Below, in pieces: positions 11,876 to 22,035 of a stretch of DNA of 64,000 nt. The stretch lies in the NCBI GenBank assembly GCA_023853785.1, contig JAJIRX010000876.1:124001-188000 (forward strand), written 5' to 3'. The notes beneath the pieces were generated by a model. It was not told where the DNA came from, ran no database searches, and saw nothing but the letters and a program-made list of their open reading frames with translations. The stretch is from Psilocybe azurescens (taxonomy: Eukaryota; Basidiomycota; Agaricomycetes; Agaricales; Agrocybaceae). The position numbers and the translations under genes were made by a program. Each line of letters starts with the position of its first letter. The stretch's first letter is position 1.

Positions 11876-12296
11876 GTGACATTCACAGTTTCTTGGTCAC
11901 AGAGCCCAATGTAACTGTTCACCTCGAACTTGTCTTTGCATAACAAGTTTCTTATAAAGATCAGTCATGGGTCTACCACTGTTCTTGTTGCTTGCTGTTT
12001 GTGTTCAAGTTGCCATCTCTGTCAAATAGCCTTTTATTTTGCCTGTAGTTCTTCTTCATACTCAGGTACTACATCAGAAATTCCCATACTAAGTCTATGA
12101 GAGTAGAGCTGAGATCATCAAGCTGGTGACTCCTGAGTCCTCCTAAAATAGATTTTACTGCTGTGCCTTCCAATCCCAGTCCCAGACTCCCAGCTAGCAC
12201 TAGTACACTGAACACAAACAACAGCACACCAAGCACTACTGACATTGACACTGCAACCACCACTCCTTGTCCTGGACCTCATCTTCCAAATGTCAC
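11876..12296 (+). pseudogene. Decayed copy of the promoter and 5' coding end of the F-box-like gene
   Basis: This stretch aligns in the same orientation with 23896-24298, covering the upstream region and the start of the intact gene at 24120. Shared landmarks include the 'cccaatgt…' leader, GTTGCCATCTCTGTCAAAT, AATYCCCATACTAAGTCTAY and the Ser/Pro-coding CCCAGTCCCAG. The differences are dominated by CG to TG or CA changes (ctaCGagag to ctaTGagag, tctCGgtcaCGg to tctTGgtcaCAg, ttCGtactCGag to ttCAtactCAgg). The start codon region is altered (AAAATGTCT to AAAATAGAT). The copy stops before the F-box helix region. Confidence 0.85.
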
Positions 12297-12589
12297 TGGT
12301 GTCACTGTCCTTCTAGGCTCATTTGAGCAGAGGTCTTAAGCTAGGCATGCACAAGATGTTTGGTTTTCTACTTGTTATTGATCTACCACCACCACTACCA
12401 CAAACAACTCAATTTACAAACATGCTCTCTGCTGCCTGTCATCTCTCTGCACTGTCAGCATCTCTGTGAGACTGTAAATTACTGGGCCAAAGCTGCTTGG
12501 GTACATGGCTGCATTATACATGTTTGCTCAATGTCTATGATGTTTTCTCTACTTTCTCTGGTATCTTCTCTACTTTTTCCTCTTGTTTT

Positions 12590-12860
12590 CTTTTTCCTCT
12601 TCTGACTTGTGCAGTAAGAAGGAGAGGGCAGAGGAAAGTGTGTTTGTGTGTTGCATGCTATCCTGACATTCTCTGTTCTCTGACTCTGCTGTGCTTGCTT
12701 GCTCTGTAGAACAATACACCCATTCTCATGAGATGGTGCAGCTCGCTAAATTGAGAGCACAGGTGAGGACTTGTTGTAAGGCATGTGTTTGGTTTGACTT
12801 TGCTAACATTTTTGCTGTGTAGATCAAGGTGAAGAAGGATGAGCTGGTTAGTCCCTATCC
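12590..12860 (+). pseudogene. Possible exon fragments of a captured gene
   Basis: Two short exon-like reads are separated by sequences with fungal splice signals: …TGTAG|EQYTHSHEMVQLAKLRAQ|GTGAGG… (about 12709-12762) and …GTGTAG|IKVKKDEL|GTTAGT… (about 12824-12847). They keep frame across the putative intron. I cannot identify the parent gene, and no parent lies in this window. It could be coincidence. Confidence 0.25.
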
Positions 12861-13075
12861 TATATCAATGTCTGCATTCAGGCAATTTCTGATGCTTATA
12901 TACTCTGCACCTCCACAGTCCAAACTGCAAAGGATGCCAATACTATCAATAACAAGACAACACCTAAATCATAAATCATATAGGTCAGCTCTGTGTCCCT
13001 CTCTGGAGACATTGGATAGTTAGCTGGTGGAACATGTTGGAGTCTTTTTGTAGTTTTCTTGTTGTCAAACACATA

Positions 13076-13321
13076 TTTCCTCATAGCAATGAACTCTGAA
13101 TGAACTAAACTCAAGGCTTCATCTCATTGTACCTTCTTCTCTTTGCATCATTGTTTAGAACAATGTGTGATGTTGTAATAGAATTGTGCTGAATGTCATA
13201 TCACAGTCAATTTCCTTATAACAATGAATTCTGGAGGAACCAAACTCAGGGCTTCATCCATCTTGTTCTACCTTCGTCTCTTCACATCATTGGGCAAAAC
13301 AAACTGTGTGATGTTATAATA
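13076..13321. repeat. Diverged tandem duplication, ~135-bp period
   Basis: 13076-13180 and 13211-13321 share the same order of words (TTTCCT.ATA.CAATGAA, AACTCA.GGCTTCATC, TTGTTCTACCTTC-like, TGTGTGATGTT.TAATA). The second copy runs directly into the left end of the pogo-like element. Confidence 0.75.
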
Positions 13322-13551
13322 CAGTCAGACCCCTCTTAATCCATATCTCTTAAAACTCATAGCCCCTTATAACCCATAGCCCCAGTTGTCCACCAACTTG
13401 GTTCACAGAGAACTGCATACCATAACCCATACCCCTCTGCCAGAAAATTCATAGATTTTGCCTACTATAGGTTGGCTTGGACCTTAATTTAGTAGTAAAA
13501 TATTTAGTTCACTGACAGCTCATTTGAGTAATGCACTGGTGAAGCCTTCTA

Positions 13552-13929
13552 ATGACTAAAAAAACATTTTCACATTTTCTAGCTTCTCAGTCAGAGCAGT
13601 GGTGCATCACAACTAGGACTTGCAAGAATACTCTAACAGCAAGACTGGCAAAAAAGGAAGCCATTTTGCCATATGATGAACTCTGGTTGGATAATGAAGC
13701 AAACACTATCAACAAGGAACATATTCTTCAAATACTTGAGTCAGCTTCAGACTATGAGCATGTGGTGACACAATTGATGATGCAGAGAAAGCAATTATTC
13801 AGAAGCTTCCAATATGTCAGCCACATTATCAATGACCCTGCTGCCTGCAAAATTAAAGCACACCTAGGCTCATTGAACAGGAAGCTACATCTGACTCTTG
13901 AGGAGATCAGGACAATGAGAATACTGTAG
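13552..13929 (+). pseudogene. Probable pogo-type (DDE_1) transposase C-terminal remnant
   Basis: A 125-codon open frame lies just inside the left end of the pogo-like element. Its tail (NTINKEHILQILES then QRKQLFRSFQYVSHII and LGSLNRKLHLTLEEIRTM) resembles the C-terminal tails after the DDE domain of pogo-like transposases. The DDE catalytic core is absent. The assignment rests on this resemblance plus its position between pogo-type ends. The insertion of the foldback element is 30 bp past the stop. Confidence 0.45.
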
Positions 13930-13966
13930 TGACTCACTTTTTCAGACCAGGGGTATCAAAATCATA

Positions 13967-16900
13967 CACATAGGGCAGCTACATTGTAGCGAGTGACATG
14001 GGCCATAGAACACACACAATGTATCCGTGTGACACGGGCCAATGAATTCTATGGAAGCTGCATACATTTTAGGGTGGTGGGAATTAATTACAAATGCTGT
14101 GGGACTGCATGCATGAGCCTACAGTTAGCACACCACTGACTGGGCTTGGCCCCAAGATGGCTGGTCAAATACCCGATGCCGATGTAGTCGTTCATGCAAA
14201 TCCAACTGTTCAATGACTCAAAATACAGTATATTTGCATAATTAAATGGAATTTAATGATTGGAAAAATGGTACAGCTGTGTAGTGTTAATTTATGCTTA
14301 GCAGTTGTATCAGCTCAGGCCTGATGTGGCCGATTAAATGAACTGGTGCCAATGATACAGTGCAGACAAAACTGACTATTTATTCAGTCTGAGCACTGAA
14401 TATTTCTATAACTGAAGGAAATTAAATAATGGGAATAATTGTACAGCAGTGCAGTATACATTTAATTGATACTCAGCAGTTGCATCAGCTCAGGCCCGAT
14501 GTGGCCGATCAAATTAAACTGGTGCCGATGATGCAATGCAGACAAAACTGACCATTTATTCAGTCGGAATACTGAATATTTCTATAACTGAAGGAAATCA
14601 AATAATGGGAATAATTGTACAGCAGTGCAGTATACATATAATTGATACTCAGCAGTTGCATCAGCTCGGGCCCAACATGGCCGATTAAATAAACTGGTGC
14701 CGATGATGCAGTGCAGACAAAACTGACCATTTATTCAGTCAGAATACTGAATATTTCTATAACTGAAGGAAATCAAATAATGGGAATAATTGTACAGCAG
14801 TGCAGTATACATTTAGTTTATACCGGCAGTTGCATCAGCTCGGGCCCAATGTGGCCGATTAAATAAACTGGTGCCAATGATGCAATGCAGACAAAACTGA
14901 CTACTTATTCAGTCAGAATATTGAATATTTCTATAACTGAAGCAAACTAAAAATGGGAATAGCTGTACAGAAGTGCAGTATACATTTAGTTTATACTTGG
15001 CAGTTGCATTGGCTTGGGCCTGTTGTGGCCGATCAAATGAACCGGTGCAAATGATGCAGTGCAAACAAAACTGACCATTTATTCAGTCAGAATACTGAAT
15101 ATTTCTATAACTGAAGGAAATTAAGTAATGGAAATAATTGTACAGCAGTGTAGTATACATTTAATTTACACTTGGTAGTTGATTCATCTCGGGCTTGATG
15201 TGGCGAAATAGATAGCTAGGTGCTGATGATGTGGTGTGAGCAAAGCTGACTATTCAATCAGTCAAGTACTAAATTTATCCATGTTAAACAGCGCAAAAAT
15301 ACACAGCAGTGCGGTATATTGTTAATGTATACTCTGGCCCAACTTGACCAATTAAATATATTGGCCACGATGTAGAATTGTACAGTAGTACAGTATAGTA
15401 TTAATTTATGGTTGGCAGTCACATCAGCTTGGGCCCAACTTGGCCAATTAACAAACTCAGTGCCAGTCAAAGTATTAAATATATGCATAACTAGATTCAA
15501 TTAAACAACACAAAACATACAAAATAATGCAGTATAGTGTTAAACTATGCTTGCCAGTTGTATTAGCTCAGGCCCAATATATTTGCATAACTGGATTGAA
15601 TTAAACAGCACAAAATATACACACCAGTACAATATTAATTTAATTTGATCAATTCAACAGCAGCACAGTTTAGTGTTAATCTGTACTCCAAAATTGCCTA
15701 AGCTTAAAACCAATCTCACTGAATAAATAGGTTGTTCCATTGCAACTGTGTAAATAAACCCATGACCACATATTGTTCAGTTCAAAGTAAATACTCACTG
15801 ATCATGGCCATTACACAGTCTATAAGCTGTATTGCATTAAAGTGGACATTTGCTACAACATAAGCACACAAAGGATATCTATTCAATGCATATATTATTC
15901 CAAATACCTTGTGCACTAAACATCCTATTGAATATAATGTTATCCACAATCATTGAAAAGACAATCTTCCCCTACTTTAAATGGACTGGTAATGTTATTA
16001 ATAAAAGTGTTGTTGTGGAGACAATTTGCAGTAAACAAGTCATCTAGCCCAAGCTGATGCAACTGCAGATCCCATGTTAACCCTATACTGATCTTCTGTC
16101 TACTTGTAAAACTGTTCAATTCAATCCATTCATGTCAATATTTCATATTTAAGTTGGTCAATCTGTCAGCTTTACCTGTTGTGGAAATGTCAGATCCAAA
16201 GATTGTGTAACTGCAGAGTAAAAAATCAACTATACATTGAAATTCAGTCTATTTATTTTGTAGCATAATTCACTATTGCATCAGGAATAACCTATTCAAT
16301 CTGACATGTCCAGGCTGAGCTTGTGTAACTGCCAAGCACAAATTGATACACTACTACACTGTTGTACTATTTTCCAAATCATTAAATTCTGTTCAGTTAC
16401 AAAAATGTTCAATATTGTGATTGAATAAATGGTTGGCTTTGCATGAACTGATACATTGGCACCGGCTTAATTGATCACCCAAATTGGACCAAACTGATGT
16501 CACTGCCAACAAAAATAACAGTACTGCATTGTGGTACTATTGTTCCAATCATTAAATTCCACATAATTATACAAATATACTGTATTTTGAATCATTGAAT
16601 GGTTTGTTTTCCATGTACTGCTATATCTGGGCCGGATTATTGAATCGGCCAAGTCGGGCCCGAGCTCATGCAACTGCAAAGTATAAACTAAATCTATACT
16701 GTACTTCTGTACAATTATTCCCAATGTTGAATTCCCTTCAGTTATGGTGTATATTCAGTATTCTGACTGAATAAATGGTCAGTTTTGTCTGCATTGCATC
16801 ATCTGCACCAGTTTATTTAATCGGCCACATTGGGCCCGAGCTGATGCAACTACCGAGTATTAATTAAATGTATACTGCACTGCTGTACAATTATTCTCAT

Positions 16901-17492
16901 AATTTAATTTCCTTCAGTTATAGAAATATTCAGTATTCGACTGAATAAATGGTTGGTTTTGTCTGCATTGCATCATCGGCACCAGTTCATTTAATCGGCC
17001 ATGTTCAAATTAAATGTATACTGCACTGCTGTACAATTATTCCCATTATTTAATTTCCTTCAGTTATAGAAATATTCAGTGCTCCAACTGAATAAATGGT
17101 CAGTTTTGTCTGCACTATCATTGGCACCAGTTCATCTAATCAGCCACATCAGGCCTGAGCTGATACAACTGCTAAGCATAAATTAGCACTACACAGCTGT
17201 ACCATTTTGCCAATCATTAAATTCCATTTAATTATGCAAATATACTGTATTTTGAGTCATTGAACAGTTGGATTTGCATGAACGGCTACATCGGCATTGG
17301 GTATTTGACCAGCCATCTCGGGCTGAGCCCAGTCAGTGGTGTGCTAACTGTAGGCTCATGCATGCAGTCCCATAGCATTTGTAATTAATTCCCACCACCC
17401 TAAAATGTATGCAGCTTCCATAGAATTCATTGGCTCCATGTCATGTTCTACGGCCCATGTCACTCGCTGCTACAATGTAGCTGCCCTATGTG
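13967..17492. mobile_element. Foldback element with ~1-kb inverted arms and 7-bp target duplication
   Basis: The left end (CACATAGGGCAGCTACATTG, 13967) and right end (…CAATGTAGCTGCCCTATGTG, 17492) are inverted copies. Identity stays very high for at least 300 bp inward and then continues through tandem arrays. Perfect 7-bp direct repeats AATCATA flank it (13960-13966 and 17493-17499). Total length is 3526 bp, with a less ordered centre at about 15.3-16.4 kb. No transposase-like frame is present, so it is non-autonomous. Long inverted arms built of tandem repeats with 7-bp duplications recall Galileo-type foldback elements of the P superfamily, but that comparison is structural only. Confidence 0.9.
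14180..15250. repeat. Tandem array, ~175-bp unit, left arm of the foldback element
   Basis: The landmark AACTGGTGCC recurs (with small changes) ending at about 14350, 14526, 14701, 14875, 15049 and 15223, a period of 174-176 bp. Each unit also carries TTATTCAGTC..AATACTGAATATTTCTATAACTGAAG and GTACAGCAGTGCAGTATACAT. Inverted units with the same period occupy about 16440-17230. Copies diverge further toward the centre. Confidence 0.9.
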
Positions 17493-17680
17493 AATCATAG
17501 TGTCTTAAATCTATATAAGTAGTATTTGTTTTGTAGTCTTGGAATATTTTTAATAAATTTTAACAATTTTTTCTCAAAATTTCAAGCCTATTTTTAGTAT
17601 ACCTCTTGAAACCCATAAACCCTCATAACCCATAGCCTGGGCTATCCACTGAAAGATATGGGTTAAGAGGGGTTCAACTG

Positions 17681-18301
17681 TGGATAGAACTATAGAGAAA
17701 CCCCCTTTCTTAGGGTTTCTCCAGGAGAAAAGGGGGTTGATAGTTTGCTTATTGAGAAACATCTCTAAAAGTACTTGAGTATACCCAAAATGAAACTGGT
17801 CAGCAATCAATTGATTAGTCAGAGACTGCATGTGTGAGTGTGTGTGATGCCTCAACACAATTACAAGTTCTTGTGTTCAAGCCTTTCCAGTCCAACTGGC
17901 AGCACTTTCCACTGTAGGCTAAATAAAATTGTTGCTCAATGACAGACTATCTACAACTGGCATATATATGGACAGAGGTGAATGCCTTGAAACTTGCTTG
18001 AAAACTGTATTCTTAAGTGTTGTCAAATTAACATGAATTCCCTACCTTTTACCACTCATGATGATTGTTGGATGGCTGTCATCTGAAGAAACAATAATAA
18101 GTTCATCAATGACTCACAAGGACCATAATGTCAAGGGGGACTGGATTGTGATTATGTCTACCTAAGTGTACACAGGCTATATATGACAAAGTCTCTATAT
18201 TTTTAAATGAGAAAAAACCATGGAAGTTGGTAAATGAGAACAAGTACCAAATTGTGAGTACATATCAAATGATTCATTAGTGCAGCTTAAATGATTGAAG
18301 C
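17681..18301. other. AT-rich DNA without a gene; short hairpin
   Basis: Contains a G/C-run hairpin (AACCCCCTTT … AAAGGGGGTT, about 17699-17739). Nothing else was recognised. Confidence 0.4.
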
Positions 18302-18304
18302 TTA

Positions 18305-19451
18305 GAGTCAGTTCAGCACCATGATACCTGGCATGTCATTTGCCCTGGCATGTCATATTTGGTGTGATAACTATCATGTGATGTTACCATATATCTTTTG
18401 TCATCCATTTTCAACAAACATCATGATATGTGACTAATAAGTGACAAAGGAGTCCAAAATGGAAGGTGCTTGCAAAAACACAGTAAATGCAAATTTATGG
18501 AACATTGGGCTCAAAAATTAGAATTCTGCTTTCCACAAATGATAGTAATAAGTATTTTAAATATTATACAAAATTTTTGTAGTGATCTGTGAAGAACCAA
18601 GTGAGTTATTTTCCAAAGAAGGTCAATCAATGTTTGATTGGCAATGACCATGACAGATTGGTTCAACAACACTTCCTTTTTGACTCTGAAGACAGCAAAG
18701 CGCACTTCTAGCATGCTGCGTAGTAGTGGATATCTAAAAACATTTCTATCAAGAAAATAACAATACTAATACACAAAACCGCACATTTTTCCTTTCTGAT
18801 TGGATCCTCTAATTCTGTATTATGACATGTTTTTTTGTATTTTTAAGGGCCTCTCCTCTGGTCCTCCATCAAGATTTTGGATATTGATAACTTTTTGACA
18901 TTTTGGTCAGGCCATATGAATAAACAAGAGTAATTCACAAAAGAATAATCAGATATAGAGACGCAATGTGTACATCAGGTGGGGTACACTAGTACTATTG
19001 TTTTGGAAACAACTCTGTAAAATCACTTTATTTCTCTACAAAATTTTGCATGAGCATGTCTTTTCATAATCTCTACACTTTATAGGAAGCACATTTGTCA
19101 AAATCTATACCAATTTCTTTAAATTTGTGTTTTGTGTCTAATTACCACCTCACCTTTCTTCTTACTTTTCACCACATCCTTTGGCCCTCTCTCTACTGTT
19201 GATGGCCCATAATTCTTTGGTGCTCAGGCCTTTAAGGAGTGGGCCCATTACACGCAGTATAAAACCCTCAACTTTTATACACAACCCTAAGTATTAGTAA
19301 TCTGTAGAATGTACCGAAACAAATGTTTTGCGTGGCATCACATGATAATTGTCATGCGGGAAAGTACAAATGTAATCAAATCCGCGAGATACTAAATAAG
19401 TCAAGTCTGTAGTCGGATGACACGTCAGGTGTCATGTTGCCGAACTGACTC
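18305..19451. mobile_element. Non-autonomous element with TTA duplication (PIF/Harbinger-like?)
   Basis: The left end GAGTCAGTTCAGCACCATGA (18305) and the complement of the right end (GAGTCAGTTCGGCAACATGA, ending 19451) match for more than 35 bp, and similarity resumes inward (ATCATGTGATG). TTA flanks both sides (18302-18304, 19452-19454), the target duplication typical of PIF/Harbinger. Length 1147 bp; no transposase frame. The superfamily call is inference from the TTA alone. Confidence 0.65.
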
Positions 19452-19454
19452 TTA

Positions 19455-20319
19455 TACTGTTCAGATGGTTGCATTTATCACACAACCAGGTAGATGACGA
19501 ACATATACTGCTGCATGCCCTCCCATTTGGTAAATGTGCTGGGTATTCATGAGTCGGCGTTCGTTGATCTTGCCTAGAAGAGATGGCGGATGGTATCAAA
19601 GATTTGAGATTATTGAAGGTATCTAAGGCCTGGGTCCTGGGCCTAAGTGAGGATGGTGGATTGCAGACAGATTTTAGGGAGAGAGAGAAAAGGATGATAC
19701 TTCAAGCTTCAAGCTTCAATTGAGGAAGCACTTTGATTCTCTTGAAGTTGGTTTCGTGCCCAGTAGGCGACAGAAGGTCAGAGAACTTTAAGGAGTACTA
19801 CCTCGAGGCTCACAAATCAAGTGGGACTATAAATGGCAATTGCCATACATGGATTCGGTCCTTGTTGAAGGTTGGCGGATACAACAGAAATGACGGCACA
19901 TGCCGATGCTGAATAGAGCCTATTCGACACGACAGTGAACAGCAGAATAGAAGAAGGTCGACATCAGTGTTCTTTCATCGTAAATCCTTGGCAACTCTGC
20001 GCCTCCATAACCGAAGAAATGATCGCACAATGCCGAACCCCAAATAGGCGCCGAATGCTTTACAGTATTCAAGAGTCCCAAACTTCCAAGATCCGAATTA
20101 TGGTTCACGCGCTTTTACGCTCCCAGCGTTGCTCCAACATCGATAAACTGGTGTTGTCAAGGACACCATGCGAAACCAAAAATTGATTCTCAAGGCAAAT
20201 ATTAACTGGGAAAGTGGCATAAATAAATTTGGAGCTCAGTTTACTATCTAAGTCACTTCGCTCCTTGACTTTATCGTCACTGTCCTATTACACTCCACGA
20301 CCATCCCAGAAATGGCTCG
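19455..20319. other. Intergenic, no supported gene
   Basis: CpG content returns to normal here. Short open frames on both strands at 19920-20186 overlap each other and show no motif. A small direct repeat (CTTCAAG) occurs near 19700. Confidence 0.4.
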
Positions 20320-21918
20320 TTATACCGCTGCGGGATAATCTGTATATCCACTGGCGTAGTCATCTTGACTGGCAGGAGCTTGGAGTAATGGCACCTTAGG
20401 AGGGTTGTTCAACGCAATTCCCTGCTCCACACGTTTCGCTAGATCTGGATGGGTGGCCCAATTCAATCCTATGAAAAACCCGTCGATTTTTCCGGCCGAG
20501 ATAAGTTTCTCCCCCTCCTCCGGTGTAACACCTGTGTTGAGGAATACTTTTGAGTTTCTAATGTAGGGACGATATGCTTCGAGGATGTCATGGTCGGTTC
20601 CCGGGGTGTCCCTAACAGGTTGCGTCAGACACGTTTCCGCTACAGAAAGGTATGTGTTTCATCCTACTGACCGTTCAATGCGGCATCCCATACGGCGTTG
20701 TAGCGCACGAGAGTGATGTACGAAAGGTTTAGCTTATCGGCCTCGCTAATAAAGTAGGAGAAAGTGTCGAGTGTGTCCTGCAGTGGCATTCTATGAACGT
20801 CAGGTAAAGATAAGTGGGAATATATCTTCTGCAATGTACACTCACCCTAGATCGTTCAGCCCTGCAGCAGGGCTAAGCTTCACCGCTACATCAGGACCGT
20901 AGACATCTTTCAACGCCTTCAACAACTCGAGGCCGAATCTAGCACGGTTCTCAATGCTACCTCCCCATTCGTCGGTGCGCTGGTTGCTATTATAATCAAG
21001 GAATTGATGCGGAAGCGCTCCACTAGAAGTCATCACTAACAGAGAAATTGTTAGCCATATAGAAGAGACCGAAGAGTGTCTGGCTTAGACATACATTCAA
21101 CACCATCGAAGCCCGCTTTTTGGCATTGATAGCGGCATGTACATATTTCTCGATTAGAACTCGAGGATCGTCTATTGCTGTAGGCTTAACAAAAAGGCGT
21201 CAGAAGTTTTTATTCGGCAGTCCTTGGATAGACATACTGTAACAAAGCCAGGTTCTCCTGGCAGTTGACGAAATTTACCACCCCGAGCGGCTATTGCAGA
21301 GGGTGCATATACAGGCTGTGTATTATATTCCAATCATAGGTATTGTATCTGAAATTGACATCTCAATAAAGGACTCACCTCTCCCGCGAGCTTCTGCTCT
21401 GGGGCGTCGGGATGAGAAAGCCGTCCGTCTAAACAAATGCTCAATCAATCCGGATCTGGAAATTTTCCAAAATACATACTATGCCAAAGCTGAAAATCGA
21501 AGCTTGGATTAGATCTAGCAGACCAATGACCCCAAATGTGAACGAACCTGGGCGTATATTTTACCGCCTGCACTGTGGACAGCATCTGTAATAATTTTCC
21601 AGCCAGCGACATGTTTCTCGTCCCAGAGTCCAGGAGCATTGGGCCATGCGGATCTGAATAAAAATAAAAACGACAATTCATGAAGCACACAAGACACGGC
21701 AAGTAAAGTCATTGTACTTACCCTTGACGACATATCAGTATGCCTTCTGAAATTATTAGGCCAGCACCACCAACGGCGCGCTGTACATAATACTCCTTCA
21801 TAAGTTCAGTAGGATATGTGCCATCGGCACGATTCCTCGTGAGAGCAGACATCCCAATGCGGTTCTTCAAGCTGAGACTTCCTACTTGAATCGGTTTGAA
21901 GAGATTTTTGGTAGACAT
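20320..21918 (-). CDS. Old Yellow Enzyme-family flavin oxidoreductase (altered active site, one frameshift)
   Basis: Members are FMN TIM-barrel ene-reductases. The start MSTKNLFKPIQVGSLSLKNR (ATG at 21918) is the usual N-terminus; NRIGMSALTRNRADG, GLIISEGIL, LWHNGRLSHPDAPE and QFLDYNSNQRTDEWGGSIENR follow, and the C-terminus is GLNWATHPDLAKRVEQG. Reconstructed exons: 21918-21722, 21653-21548, 21489-21480, 21428-21379, 21315-21238, 21184-21095, 21035-20846, 20790-20672, 20639-20320. They sum to 1160 nt, one short of 387 codons. The missing base falls at an A5 run (21117-21121), where the frame shifts before AGFDGVE. The usual His-x-x-Asn-x-Tyr substrate motif reads Met-Thr-Ser-Ser-Gly-Ala (residues about 179-184), so normal ene-reductase catalysis is doubtful. 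The exon of only 10 nt is required to join QLWH to NGR. Confidence 0.88.
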
Positions 21919-22035
21919 GATGGCAGATACTATTTGACTGTTCTGGATTCTTGAAGGTGGGGTGTTATTGCTTCGTTGTTCTGAACGGCAGGTCGCTTTA
22001 TAGGTGCATGGTATTGTAGTCGGGACCGGAGTCAA

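Larger units (their letters stand above)
13322..17680. mobile_element. pogo/Tigger-like DNA transposon, deletion derivative, carrying a nested insertion
   Basis: Left end CAGTCAGACCCCTCTTAA (13322) and right end ending TTAAGAGGGGTTCAACTG (17680) are inverted repeats, continued by degenerate CCCATA-rich subterminal repeats on both sides. A TA precedes the left end (13320-13321) and TG follows the right end, compatible with a mutated TA duplication. Removing the nested 3.5-kb insertion leaves about 826 bp: the 3' part of a transposase gene plus the ends. The same termini bound a 178-bp MITE at 50734-50911. Confidence 0.8.

Noticed and set aside
14180..17230. CRISPR-like array
   Set aside because: Units are ~175 bp, diverged and spacerless, and lie in inverted arms of a transposon in a eukaryotic genome.
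17840..17900. tRNA B-box-like GTTCAAGCC suggesting a SINE
   Set aside because: No matching A box upstream and no poly-A or repeat boundaries.
20320..21918. Calling the oxidoreductase a pseudogene because of its frameshift
   Set aside because: A single homopolymer base explains the break, as in beta-adaptin; a sequence error is more likely, although the altered active site remains noteworthy.
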